Of a DNA stretch of 64,000 bases, positions 1 through 10,655 are shown piece after piece (position 1 is the first letter of the stretch; the number at the start of each line of letters is the position of its first letter). A program made the position numbers and the translations under genes. The notes under the pieces are model-generated. The model saw nothing but the letters and a program-made list of their open reading frames with translations, was not told where the DNA came from and searched no databases. Origin of the DNA: Epiperipatus broadwayi (Eukaryota; Onychophora; Udeonychophora; Euonychophora; Peripatidae); assembly GCA_028023455.1 (NCBI GenBank), contig JAQFVV010000072.1, positions 5,634,794 through 5,698,793 of the forward strand. Reading direction: 5' to 3'.

Positions 1-169
1 CAAAACTATAATTATGCAGAAAAATGAAAGGATATAATTTAAAATAATAAAAAAACACAAATTATAGTAATAATATATTATAAAATTAAAATTATGCTGA
101 AAAATGAAACAAAATAAATTAATATATAATAAAAAATATAAAAAAAAACCAGAATAAACCAATCGTAAT

Positions 170-303
170 ATACATCACATGATCACCATTTCTTATGCTT
201 GCTCATAACTGTTATTAAAACAGGCAAAACTCTCTATATGTATTGCCACTCATTACTCTGGATTGCACTGAGTGGCAATACGTATAGAGAGTTTTGCCTG
301 TGG
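170..303. repeat. Family A fold-back repeat, short hairpin copy
   Basis: A short snap-back copy of the commonest repeat here (family A). The segment 221-253 beginning CAGGCAAAACTCTC is repeated in reverse complement at 270-302 around a short centre. The left shoulder (about 170-220, ATGATCACCAT and TTATGCTTGCTCATAAC) matches the outer part of other family A copies near 30.55 and 50.51 kb. The ribozyme core seen in longer copies is absent. No coding content. Confidence 0.8.
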
Positions 304-471
304 ATTTCAATTGTAATATATTAAATCCTTTTCAGTTCTTTTGTTGCAATAAATAGTTTGATGGTAACTTTATAATTTATAGTTTTAGATTTTAATGTTT
401 TCTATAGATATTATTGCTAGATCATTTAATTGGTTTTTAGCCATTACTGCCCTACTTTATCTTTCTTATTG

Positions 472-649
472 CATTGCCAAATCCATATAATATTAATGTC
501 ATCTATATTCTTTATTAGCATTTATAATGGTTTTTTACAATCCACTATTGACAGTTTGCTGGGGCAATTGAAACTGTTAATAGTGGATTGTAAAAAAGCA
601 TTGTAAACAGTAATAAAAAATATAGATGATATTAATATTACATTGCCCT
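472..649. repeat. Inverted repeat (hairpin), about 178 bp
   Basis: Left arm 472-562 and right arm 570-649 are reverse complements with a few mismatches. The innermost arms (TTTTTTACAATCCACTATT and its complement) flank a short loop near 560-572. No transposase, tRNA-like head or ribozyme core was recognised, so the class is unknown. Confidence 0.75.
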
Positions 650-1754
650 ACTTAAACTTTTCGGTTTATATTTCTGTTAATATTATTAACTTGTTTTATT
701 CAAGACTTATTCAGGAAAATTATAAGAATGAATAAAAAAATTATTTAGATAAAACATTGAAAAGAAAAAAACTGGTTAAAAATAGGGGCTTCTAAATTGT
801 TTTGACTGTAATAATTTATATTCAACTGACAAATTTACATAAAATTTATTTGAAGAAAAAAAAGCTTGTATGATATAAAATCTGGAGGAAGTTATTTAGT
901 CAAAACATATCTCTAGACTAACCAACAACATTGATAAAAGAGTAGATCCTTTTGAAATCAGAACTGTATGTCTTAAAAAAATTAGATTCTCTGAAGATCA
1001 TTAATAAAACATACTATCTCATATTATACCAAATAACATAATGACTACATAAAAGGTACAGCCAAATGTATGAGATAAAATTCATTTGGTGTTGCAGGAT
1101 TCGGATCTAATGGTATAGGAAGAGCATTGCCTATTCTGGTGATCTTCAATAATGTCCATTTCCAGATTCAAGAGATCTGAGAATTCTGAAATTGCTGAAT
1201 ATGTAGGCAGATGATGTTCATTGTCTTATACATTGTATTTACAATTGGATAAAGATCATCTTCAAGTTTACAAAAGGATAAATATATAGACATTTTATAT
1301 TAATTATTCATCAGAAGCTTTGAATAAGTATAGAAGAAATAAGAAGCCGAGGTCCTATAGGTTTTTAATATGCAGAACTTAAACATGTACATTCTGATTA
1401 TAGTGTTCAGATATGTTTAAAATGTGATGTTTGATCATGTGATTTATTTCTTTGCAATGCTATGCTCACGGGCAATAGCTAGGCTAGGGTATCTGATAGT
1501 TATAACCCTCATTTTTAAACATTGATGCTTTCACTTATCTTGTTGAAGTTTTTATAGTTATTAGGTAAAAAATAATAATAGCTTATGCTAGTTTATCATG
1601 ATTGGATTTTGTTTTTAAAAATATTTTTGGCCTCTCATTTATCATTTATTGCCACACGCATGATTTTTTGAAAATTACAGGCCACTGAACTTTCAAAACA
1701 TTAGTTGTTTTAATAAATTATCAAATATAAATATAATACTATCTACAAAACTTA
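650..1754. other. Gene-free AT-rich stretch
   Basis: No coding region, RNA gene or strong repeat was recognised. Around 895-990 a short stretch (CTAGACTAACCAACAACATTG followed by a GTAGATCC-like string) resembles the body of the SINE seen more completely at 39.1 and 39.9 kb, so a decayed SINE fragment is possible. Confidence 0.4.
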
Positions 1755-2066
1755 TATGCAAAGCAAAACTCTCCATACAGTATTGCCACCCAGTGCCAAC
1801 CAGAGTAATCAATGAATGCCAGAAGGCTTGTGCATAAAATCCCTATCTAATGCCTACTCATCCAATATCCCCAGACTAGTTTCTGGCTTGTGGCCATTGT
1901 CAGTGAGGAGCTTTGGCATTCATTGATTACAAGCCTTCTGGCATTCATTGATTACTCTGGTTGGCACTGGGTGGCACTACTGTATGGAGAGTTTTGATTT
2001 GTTTATAAACAAATATGTGCTAGTATTAAGAGATAGTGATCATGTGATGCTTAATGGTTTAAAACT
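1755..2066. repeat. Family A fold-back element with degenerate hammerhead
   Basis: Arms starting GCAAAACTCTCCATACAG (left, about 1762) and ending CTGTATGGAGAGTTTTG (right, about 1996) are inverted copies of the family A unit. The right shoulder continues to ATGTGATGCTTAATGG near 2060, as in other copies. The left arm runs through the hammerhead region; the right arm lacks it, so the two arms differ in length. No protein is encoded: the apparent reading frame is the repeat consensus itself. Confidence 0.85.
1861..1918 (-). ncRNA. Degenerate hammerhead ribozyme (family A copy)
   Basis: Read on the minus strand the segment has the order core box, helix II (helix TGGC/GCCA), GAAA, short helix III and GTC (complement GAC at 1874-1876). 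The first core box is CTGACAA (complement at 1897-1903) instead of CTGANGA. Position 7 of the hammerhead is free, so this is effectively one core change (G8 to A), expected to abolish cleavage. The same change is seen at 30.7 kb, so those two copies may share an inactive ancestor. Confidence 0.7.
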
Positions 2067-2760
2067 TATATGATTATCCAGTTATAAATATATAAAATTA
2101 TTACAATTTGATTTGGAAGCATTAAAGTTTCTGCACCCATAACTTTGACATTAACCACTTTAAACAGGTGAATACTGATTATTAGTAATCATTTATTAGG
2201 ATACAATCTTTGCCAAACTGAAACACATATCCCAAATTGAGTTCCAGCCCACTTTATTGGTCCTTGTATTAGTTTAATTGAAGATCACAGCTGAAAACTC
2301 TTGGTCTACTAAAACTGTCTGCATCATTTTTTTTTAATTTTCAGGGGCTTAAGTTTAAAAAATGATAAAGGGAATTGTAGTTTGAATTTTGTGGCTGTAG
2401 TTAAAGGATCTAAATGTGGATTGCACAAATATACAATCCCTTTGTCACAATTAATATAAAATGATGTGTGAGATTCATGATGACTGGATCCTACATTAAT
2501 TTAAGAAACTAAAGATTAAAAAAAGAGGAAAAGATTATTTGCTTAGAAAATAGCAAGCAGGGTACACTCGTCCCCACACTGTTTATTCTCTATTCAGTTA
2601 ACCCTCACGTGAAGATTATTCTATTAACCATCTGTAGATTTTGCTGGCAATCTTTGCTAATAGTAAGATCCAGTTTTTGAAATACTCACATTAGATGAAT
2701 GCCAACTATTTACTAGGTAGGTGAATATATATTTAACAACTTATCTCTACAATAAAGTTT
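2067..2760. other. Gene-free stretch
   Basis: AT-rich DNA between a family A and a family B element. I see no coding frame longer than background, no tRNA-like boxes and no clear repeat. Confidence 0.4.
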
Positions 2761-3425
2761 TAATTAGAAGGGATTTGAATTCAGATTTTCAAATTCCCTG
2801 CAGTTATCCACTCCATCTTATACAATCAATACACATGGTCACATAATATGAAAAAGATAAATGATCTCCACTATATGTACTTTGTGCTGAACCAGCAATC
2901 ATTAGTTGGTCCATATCATCATCTCCCACACACATATATAATCAGAGCTCAGTTTATATTAAGATAGCAAATCTTCAAACTTTAATGGACAGGTTTCAAT
3001 CTTCTCCACTCTCAATTCTTCAACCATCCATATCATTGAAAATCTGATGATTGAATGCTCAAAGCCCTTGACGATGCCAGTAGAATTGTCATAATCATGT
3101 TGATTTTTAAGTCACAAGGACTTTGAGCATTCCAACATCAGATTTTCAATGATATGGATGATTGAAGAGTTGTAGGGTGGAGAAGACTGAAGCATGTCCA
3201 ATAAGGTTTGAAGATTTGCTATCTTAATATAAACTGAGCAATGGTTGTATATATGTGTGGGAGATGATGATCTGGACCAACTGAAGAGCTCTGGTTAAGT
3301 ATGAAATACATATATTGGAGATCATTTATCTTTTTCACATGTATGTGATCATGTGTATCGGTTGTATAAGATGGAGTGGATAGCGGCAGGAAGCTTGAAA
3401 GTCCGAGTTCAAATCTCTTCTAATT
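2761..3425. repeat. Family B fold-back element
   Basis: Two inverted arms of about 310 bp. The left starts TAATTAGAAGGGATTTGAA (2761) and the right ends with its near complement (3425). The arms share the family B landmarks: GATTTGAACTCAGA-like terminus, CAACTGATACACATG, AAAGATAAATGATC, CAGTTGGTCC and AATCTGATGATTGAATG. The outward end of each arm reads GAGTTCAAATC, resembling a tRNA T-arm (Pol III box B), with a weaker box-A-like string upstream, but no full cloverleaf can be drawn. A similar 3' tail (AGTATAGACAAT) follows this copy and the one at 48.3 kb, so the element may extend to about 3450. Confidence 0.85.
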
Positions 3426-4431
3426 ACATTAAGTCCAGTATAGACAATATGTTTGTATTTAAATAATGGTTTAAATAACGTACATAGCAGTATAAGACAG
3501 CCCCCCTTCCCAATAATTTAATGCTTTACTAAAAGACAATTTACAACTTCAACTGCATTTTGTTTTTTTTTTTAGTTGCTGCAATCTTACCCCCCATGGT
3601 CTCATCATCGGCTTCCCATATTTCCATTTAAAAGCAACTTTACTTCTCACAGATCTTTATTTAAGTTTACTGATGCATGTTTTGGTTAATGATTCACAGA
3701 CTCCATTAATTTGTTAATTATTATACATTGCAATCGACGTTACAATAGATGTTAATAAATCGATTTACAAAATGGAGGCTGATTTCGTATTAATTAATTG
3801 TTTGCGGTTTGAAGGTATTAAAATGATTATTAAAAATGTTAATTAATGAACGTCAATAATTTATTTTCCCTTTTAAAAAAATAAATATATAAATAATGAA
3901 ATATAGATGCAGAAACCGTCATTTATGTTTTATTATATTCTAACTAGAATTAAATTATGGTGTGCATATATGTATACAAATTACTGAAAAGAGTCCAAAA
4001 GGAATCATTATTAAAAAATAAAAAGCTATTTTATTGCCAATATGTTTAGAAGTATTTTTTGAAAGCCTTTAACGATCGAAAGAAAGTTTAAGTAAAAAAA
4101 ACTTCAATAGATTTTTAAAATGAACGTAGTTTTGGCGGACATAAACAATGAGAGTTGTTAAAGATAAAACTTAATTTACAACAGTTTCTTTCTGGCCTAT
4201 AGATATGCGGCTCTCAACTATTGGCCAATTCTTTTTAATATGATTTTTCCAAATAGCACGTAGGAAACATATTAAAACATTATTCCGATGACGAGTTTTT
4301 TTGGATTTATTTAGTTTTAAGACTACTATAGTTAATTTTGCTTTTATGCCAATTTTTTTGGAATAGTTTCTGGGGGAATAAAATTCCCGAATAGTTTTGT
4401 CAATTATATTTTTAATTTAGTTACTATTTTT
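3426..4431. other. Gene-free AT-rich stretch
   Basis: No supported gene, RNA or repeat. A T-run (3561-3572) and generally low complexity; nothing else recognised. Confidence 0.4.
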
Positions 4432-4444
4432 TTAAAAATTCTGT

Positions 4445-4635
4445 AATATTTACTAAGGCTGTAAACCTCAGGAATATGCGCGTGAAAATGCGAAGGTAGG
4501 GACCTCTACAGGTTTTAACCACAAGCTTACGCCTTGGAAGAAAAGAGGCGTAAGCTTGTGGTTAAAACCTGTAGAGGTCCCTACTTTCGCATTTTCACAC
4601 GCATATTCCTGAGGTTTACAGCCTTAGTAAATATT
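4445..4635. repeat. Near-perfect 90-bp-arm hairpin, possible fold-back retroposon
   Basis: Left arm 4445-4534 and right arm 4546-4635 are reverse complements at 88 of 90 positions by eye, with an 11-bp spacer. Both mismatches are transitions. A 15-bp direct repeat (TTAAAAATTCTGTAA) lies at 4432-4446 and 4673-4687, compatible with a target-site duplication around the hairpin plus a 37-bp right flank. The arms are more GC-rich than their surroundings. They match no other repeat in the window. Whether it is a young mobile element or a conserved hairpin RNA locus is open. The small frame that crosses the loop is a by-product of the symmetry. Confidence 0.85.
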
Positions 4636-4687
4636 ACTTATGTAATCAATGTGCGTTTAAATAAATTTATAATTAAAAATTCTGTAA

Positions 4688-5853
4688 GTAACTTATCTGT
4701 TGTTGGATTTTTCCTGGTTTAAGACAAGGGCAAGTTCCAAGTCACCAATATCTACTATTTTTATTTGATTGATATCAGAAGAATGTTGTGAAAGAGAAGC
4801 TTACGATTGTGCTATAAGTATGTTTTTTTGTTACTCTATCAATCTTGAATTTAGATGTCTAATATAAGATTGGCAATCTCATTAATAGTGATAATAGTAG
4901 TTCTTTATAATAGCTTTTATAACCATCAAGCTTACATAAAAATGATTAATCTCTTTGACTAAATCTTGTAAAGTTTTCTCCTTCTCCCCCCCCCCCTTAT
5001 TGTTTTGGCAACATTCAAATGAATTTACATCTTTGGTAGATTAATATTGGCTACAAAGAGCAATGCTGGATTTGTTGCGACATATATAAGTTACCTTTGA
5101 TATCCACAAAGAATGGTCCCATTGGCTACTTTTATTATGAGTATAGTAAAAAGGAATTAGAGACATTTTATTAATATTTTATTTAAGGTATTTCAGTATA
5201 TCAACTCCAGTCAGCTTTTCTTAAATTCCATTTTGGAACAGGATAACTATCAACTATAAGAATATGAATTTCAAGCGTGAATAGATTCGATGTATATTAA
5301 CTATGGACAAAATGATTCAGGACAAGTAGACCAGCATTAATTAAATAAGGAGTTGTCTTCCTGAATAACATGTTCATACTTGCTTGGCTTTGTAAATTAA
5401 ATGTATGTTGTATAAATCCATCCATTCTAAAAGCCGATAACTTGTCCAATTCCCATTTGCAACTCCCAAAGACTACTATAAGAATTGGGTACAAAATATA
5501 CAAAAGGTGTTTCAATGTACTGAAATCCTACCCCATACCTCAATTATCTAAGATTAGATTCGAACTAATTTCTAGGAGTAACCTCCTGGAATAGTTTATT
5601 GATACAGCTTGGGGTTGTTTTGCAAGTAATTTATAGGTAGAATCTTTAACATTAGCATATTCTACTGTTGAATACTGGAACTCCGCTTGGATAAAAACTG
5701 TTCATACTAAATTTTTGATAATTTGATAGTACTAATAGAAAGATTATTACTGGCACACTCAAATCTACTCCTTTGAAATGGCTTCTTAGTTTTTCAGATG
5801 TTTCTGTACCAGATATCAGAAAAGAAACTGCTTCATAGAAAATATGTAAAAAA
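4688..5853. other. Gene-free stretch
   Basis: Contains a C-homopolymer (about 4986-4997) in otherwise AT-rich DNA. Short frames on both strands near 5297-5594 overlap each other antiparallel and show no recognisable domain, so I do not call them. Confidence 0.4.
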
Positions 5854-6003
5854 GCATTAAATTAAATAGAAAGGATTTCATATTTTTAATATATGCACTT
5901 TACTGATTTTTATAGTAGTTCAATAATGCTGTGTTGAGTACAGAGGAAACTCTCAAACTCAGTAAAATGCACCTGGTTAAATCCTTTCTATTTAATTTTA
6001 TGT
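5854..6003. repeat. Inverted repeat, about 150 bp
   Basis: The left arm (AAATTAAATAGAAAGGATTT, about 5862-5881) is matched by AAATCCTTTCTATTTAATTT at about 5979-5998. The centre contains AAACTCTCAAACTCAGT, loosely like the centre of the hairpins at 24.6 and 52.2 kb. No coding content. Confidence 0.65.
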
Positions 6004-6597
6004 GATCTATGCATTTAATAAGAATTTGAATATTACATAAAAATACATTAACTAAATCAGATTTTCCAATGGCTCAAGTTATAATTTTGTCACCTAGGAC
6101 TCATCTCAAATCAAGTTTTATTAATCAACAATGAAATTACAGTCAAAGAATTATGACATAAAAGTGATTTTTTTGTAAATTTCTTTTTCTAGATTTAACA
6201 ATGAAGCTAACTGGATTTGATTTTTTTAGACATTACTGGACTCTCATCAATAGATTTAAAATGATCAATATAATGGCATTTAACAGACACTGCCCTATGT
6301 AGAAGTCAGCAATCACAAACTATGAAACATGTTGATTACTGTAGTTGAATGTAAGGCTGCAGTGACAAAATTGAAGGGATTAATAAAGCTATCAAGAAAT
6401 CTATTTTTAGTTGGAATCTTTATAGTTTTCTTTATCATATTTTATTATTAGATTAGTTATCTAAAAAATTCATATCCTAAAAAATAGAAATGAAAAAAAT
6501 AAAAGGATTTTTGAAAAATGTATATATTCCTGTTTCACAGTGAATGACTTAATATATATAATCATTAAAACCAGTCAACACTTAGAAAATCCTCATA

Positions 6598-6775
6598 TCA
6601 ATAACAATCAACAATTTCAAACTGTTGTCAAGGCAATTTCCTTTTATTGTTAAAAGGAGGTTGCCTTGACAATAGTTTGAAATTGTTGATTGTTATTGAT
6701 GTGGGGAATGTTTCATTCTTTTATTATCAATAACAATCGACAATTTCAAAATGTTGTCAAGGCAACCTCCTTTAA
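6598..6775. repeat. Hairpin plus a third direct copy of its arm
   Basis: The left arm starts TCAATAACAATCAACAATTTC (6598) and its inverse ends at 6700, around a TTTATTGTTAAAAGG centre. A third copy of the left arm follows at about 6727-6771, in direct orientation to the first. The arrangement arm / inverse arm / arm recalls the three-segment structure of the large family B element at 42.9 kb. Confidence 0.75.
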
Positions 6776-7825
6776 GGCAACATTACTTATAAACTCATTT
6801 ATTCTTAATCATTATTACACATATATATTATATATAATGTGTGTGTTACATTATGGTATTTTTATTTTCTTAGTAAAAATCAAATAATTTTTATGCCTTT
6901 ATTTATAATTAAATGAAATATTTTGGATGCAGTTTTCAATCATAAGTCTGTAATATGTATAGCTTTGTTATCCAAGACTAATTTCAAAATCAAGAATCCT
7001 TTTCTGGTTGGTCAACCAAAAATAAAAATTGATTTTTTATGATGTTCTAAGCAAATTTCATTTTCCAGTTCAATAGTAAATCTAACTGGACTTGATCTTC
7101 TTAGATACAATTGGAATCTCATCAACAATTTCAGAACAATCCATGATCATTGCACTCCTATACTTTATAAATGTAATATGTAAATGTGAATTAAAACAAA
7201 CCATGACTCAAATTTATTGTCATAATGGTAAGATTACAGGACTTAATAAGAATATTTTCATTATGACATTTTGTTAATAATTAAACTATCTAAAAACTGT
7301 GTGTGATGTGATATGATGTATTATGGCTTCTCCTTAAACGAAGTCAAGAATCTCTCAGCAATTATACCAAGAGAAACTTGGTAGCTACTTAATTTTACAT
7401 TCCCCAGTCTAAGTTTTCCCATATTCTGCTCCATCCCATTTCCACAACATAATCTTTGTCAACTCTACAGCCTTTATATCTAAATCCCCCTTATCTTTTT
7501 CCAAATCCAACATAAAAACCAATAATCCACTTTCTGTATAATCACTTTTTTCATATTTATTTTTCCATAACTTTATGTGCCCTTTCTGTTTTCAAGCATT
7601 TACATTCAATTAACAGATGCCTAATATTTTCTATGCCTGCCTTATATAATTTACAGACTAAATCACCCATATTTTTCCATTTACATGTATATTCTCTTGT
7701 TGCTAAAGATCCTGTTCAAGCCTTAAACAATAAACTACTTTCCTTACTATTATCATATATTAACTCACACTGAATATTCTGTTTATTTCTACATATATTT
7801 AAACTCTTTTTACTCTCCATACTAG

Positions 7826-9306
7826 TTATCCATCCCATTCCTTACCACTATAACACTCAACAATCCTCCTAACACAATCATCCCATATTTTGTACAAATA
7901 TACTGATATAAATTCTTTATCCAAATCTTTTGCATACTGTATTACCTTTCTCACCCCTCTTGTTGCCTGCCCTTTACCCATAACCCATCTAAATACTATT
8001 TTGGCTATTCTTTTATTATCCATAAACTGCAATCTACCAAACATTATCATTTTAGTTTTTGCATCTCTCATATGAAAACTTGACCATCCCATTTCTCCTT
8101 GAATTGCCTCCCTTGCTGTCCATACATCTGCATCCAATGTATGTCTTCCAACTTCCCTTTGAACTTTTTCTAAGTAATTTAATACCCCTTTACTAACATA
8201 ATACATCATTCCCTTTACTAACATAATACATCGTTACTATATGTTAACACTGCTACTGCAACTCCTTTCCATATAATTCTAGCTACATATTTATTATATG
8301 AAAACACTGTTAATTTCTTTATCAATCCCTTTCTTTTCTTTGCTTCATTTATCAATTTTTTCTCCCATTCATCCAAATAATTTTTCTGATTACTTAAAAT
8401 AATTCCCAAATAACTATATCTATTCACCTCACTTAACTTAATATCTCCCAATAAAAATTCTATATCTTCTCTTTCCCCAGTATTAACCATCATTATATTT
8501 GATTTTTCTTCACTAAATTTAATCCCCATTTCTTTACCCATCCTTGCACATGTCCTCAACATAACTTCCATATTTGCTCTTCTTTTTGCACACAAAAATA
8601 TATCATCCACAAAAAAAGACCTGACAAAATATATACTCCCTTACTACCTATTAACAGTATCTCTATCCCTCTTCCTAATCTTTCTATTGCTCTTTACATT
8701 TCACTCAAATACAACATGAACAAAATAGGTGACATAGGGCATCCTTGCCTTAGTCCACCCCATTTTAAACTTTAACTGATTCTATATCCCCTAATTGATA
8801 TATATATAATAATTATTTTTATATAATTTCTTAATAATATCTATTAAAGCTCCATCCATTCCCAAATTTGCTAAACTTATCCATAATCTATTTCTATTTA
8901 CTCTATCATATGCTTTTTCTATATCTATAAAACTCATATATAACTGTTTACCTGAATTCTTACTCATATCCATAAGTTGTGTAACTACAAATAAACTATC
9001 TCCTATACACCTATCTAATCTAAAAACCTTCTTGCATTTACCCTACTACATTATTCCCTTCCATCTATTTTACAACTCTTCTAACCACCATATATATGAG
9101 AAAACTTTATATAAAACTGATGTTACCACTATCAGTCTATAATTATTTAACTTTCTATGATCCTTACCCTTTCCTTTAAATAATAATCTTACTTTTGTAT
9201 TACTCCAACTATTTGGAAAAACTCTATTCTGTGCCATCTTATTAAAACAGGTTAATAGCTTTACTGCTGCCCATCCATCTAAGCCTCTTTCTTTTCCACT
9301 TTTCAA
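7826..9306 (-). pseudogene. LINE reverse transcriptase ORF, broken
   Basis: Read from 9306 down. The first block holds the RT N-terminal motifs (GLDGW, KGKGKDHRKLNNYRLI). RT motif A follows at about 8900 (FIDIEKAYDRVNR, with the catalytic Asp). Motif B is visible near 8740 as RQGCPMSPILF. The catalytic FVDD is at 8602-8613 and is intact. The post-RT part contains EAIQGEMGWSSF and ends near 7826. The blocks lie in different frames: a 25-bp tandem duplication at 8186-8235 breaks the frame in the C-terminal third. Function in life would be target-primed reverse transcription of its own RNA; this copy is dead. Confidence 0.85.
8186..8235. repeat. 25-bp tandem duplication inside the LINE ORF
   Basis: 8186-8210 and 8211-8235 are two copies of CCCTTTACTAACATAATACA plus five bases, differing at one position. 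As 25 is not a multiple of three, it causes the frameshift in the LINE. Confidence 0.9.
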
Positions 9307-9411
9307 TTTTTTCTCTACCTCATTCAGTTCATTTTCTAAAAACCTAATATTCCCACCAAATAATCAATGGGTGCTAGAAGGTTGGAGCATAAAATCCCTA
9401 TCTAATGTCTA

Positions 9412-9475
9412 CTCATCCAATATCTCCAGACTAATTTTTAGCTTTTGGACTTCATCTGTGAAGAATCTTCGATCT
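9412..9475 (-). ncRNA. Degenerate hammerhead ribozyme (family A)
   Basis: Minus strand: first box CAGATGA (complement 9452-9458; U4 changed to A), helix II AGTC/GCTA (poor), AAAA instead of GAAA, and GTC kept (complement 9429-9431). Two invariant core bases are lost, so cleavage is not expected. Confidence 0.6.
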
Positions 9476-10038
9476 GAGTGCACTGCACATAGATCTTATC
9501 ATCTAATGCAAACATCCAGACTATGATGCCAAGTTGAAAGCACAATAATGTTTTCAATCCAAGCTAATTTACCTGTATTGTCATACAGGTTTACTCATCT
9601 AGTATATATAATTTTTTGGTATTTGATTTTTTAATCATCACTGTCACTATTATATTGGATGAGTAGGCAGTAGATAGAAATTTCATGCACCAACGTTCAT
9701 TCCACTGATTACTATGCCTTGCATTGGATGGCACTACTGTCTAGAGGATTTGCTACTTTTTTAACAGCTTGCATAAGTGTAGAAAATGGTAGATCACATG
9801 ATGTTTTAGTTATTTTATATCAACCCTGTGGTGTCTATGGTTATTAAAAACTAAAAATACCAAAATGTATAGATGCTGAACTAGTTTAGATTTGTATGCC
9901 TATGCAGGTGAATTAGCTTGCATTGAACATATTATTGTGTTTTCATCTTGGTTTCATAACTTTATAGTTAACTAAATAGGTAAAAGGTGGCTACTAGAGG
10001 GTTGTAATAGATTTTTAAGATCTAGACGCAGTGTTCTC

Positions 10039-10102
10039 AGATCCAAAGTTCCTCTCTGGTGAAAGCCACAAGCTAGAAACTAGGCTGGGATTATTGAATG
10101 AG
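10039..10102 (+). ncRNA. Degenerate hammerhead ribozyme (family A)
   Basis: Plus strand: CTGGTGA at 10056-10062 (A6 changed to G), helix II with loop CACAA, GAAA kept, and the cleavage triplet changed from GTC to GGC at 10083-10085. Probably inactive. Orientation is opposite to the copy at 9.43 kb. Confidence 0.6.
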
Positions 10103-10539
10103 TAGGAACTAGATATGTATTTTATGCACCAACCTTCTAGCATCCATTGATTTCTATAGCTTGCACTGGGTGTCACTACTCTCTGCAAAGGTTGTTATTG
10201 ATTTAATAGCTTGTGTAAGAATAGGAAATGTGATCATATGATGTTTTAGTGGTTTTATATTGTTTATAAAAGAAAAAATATTCAAAATGTTTATAAAAAT
10301 GTCAAAACATTTCCTTTCAGCATATGAATTAATATATATATATATATAGAAAAGTATATGCAATCCATAATAACAATTTACAAGTCATAATAAAGGTCAT
10401 TTTAACAAAGTTGCAATGAATACGCTCTCATATGAATATACTAATTTATTGGTTAGACAAATAATAGTTCACTTTTATTCAACTTCTGCATTGGTATGTA
10501 GTAATAAAGCAATCATTGATAATCAAATAGCTGAAACTT

Positions 10540-10644
10540 GTCAAGCGCTGGTGGTCGAGTGGTCAGCACAGCTGCCTTACAAATAGTTGTCCTGGGTTAG
10601 TGGGTTCGCTTCCGGCCGATGCTATGACACATGAGAAAAAAAAG
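10540..10644 (+). mobile_element. tRNA-derived SINE with 11-bp target-site duplication
   Basis: Starts with a tRNA-like head: box A GGTGGTCGAGTGGTCAGC, an anticodon-arm-like CTGCCTTACAA (anticodon TAC in the usual place, suggesting a tRNA-Val-like origin), and box B GGGTTCGCTTCC. A short tail follows (GATGCTATGACACATGAG, then A-run). It is flanked by AGCTGAAACTT at 10529-10539 and 10645-10655. Further copies: 22,061 (-), 44,562 (-), 48,995 (+, 5' truncated) and 51,226 (-). Box A/B imply Pol III transcription; mobilisation would depend on a LINE. Confidence 0.85.
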
Positions 10645-10655
10645 AGCTGAAACTT

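Larger units (their letters stand above)
7306..9345 (-). mobile_element. 5'-truncated LINE (non-LTR retrotransposon)
   Basis: Minus-strand LINE with RT and C-terminal domain but no endonuclease. The 5' end is lost where a family A repeat begins (about 9,361). The 3' UTR runs to about 7,306 and ends in a short TCACATCATATCA-type repeat tail. The same 3' terminal sequence recurs alone at 17,499-17,715 and 24,097-24,190, so this family is repeatedly inserted here with strong 5' truncation. The exact clade is uncertain. The copy is interrupted by stops and a tandem duplication. Confidence 0.85.
9361..10250. repeat. Degraded cluster of family A units
   Basis: At least three pieces of the family A unit: 9361-9545 in one orientation, about 9650-9790 inverted (end part only), and about 9820-10250 inverted with the outer body (AGATGCTGAACTAG near 9880, then a ribozyme-like core at 10,056). 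The pieces are more diverged from the consensus than the copies at 15.8 and 16.6 kb, so this cluster is older. It abuts the truncated 5' end of the LINE. No genes. Confidence 0.75.

Noticed and set aside
3000-3110. TCTGATGAT in family B as another hammerhead start
   Set aside because: No GAAA box, helix II or NUH triplet follows at a suitable distance in any of the copies (3.04, 23.3, 40.8, 43.2, 47.96 kb).
4986-4997. Poly-C and poly-G runs (also 18.13, 37.57, 41.78 kb) as possible regulatory or quadruplex sites
   Set aside because: Single homopolymer tracts without the spaced runs needed for a quadruplex and without associated genes; probably slippage.
10540-10644. Functional tRNA-Val gene
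   Set aside because: The acceptor and anticodon stems do not close well, there is a SINE-type tail with A-run, and target-site duplication flanks it; it is one of several dispersed copies.
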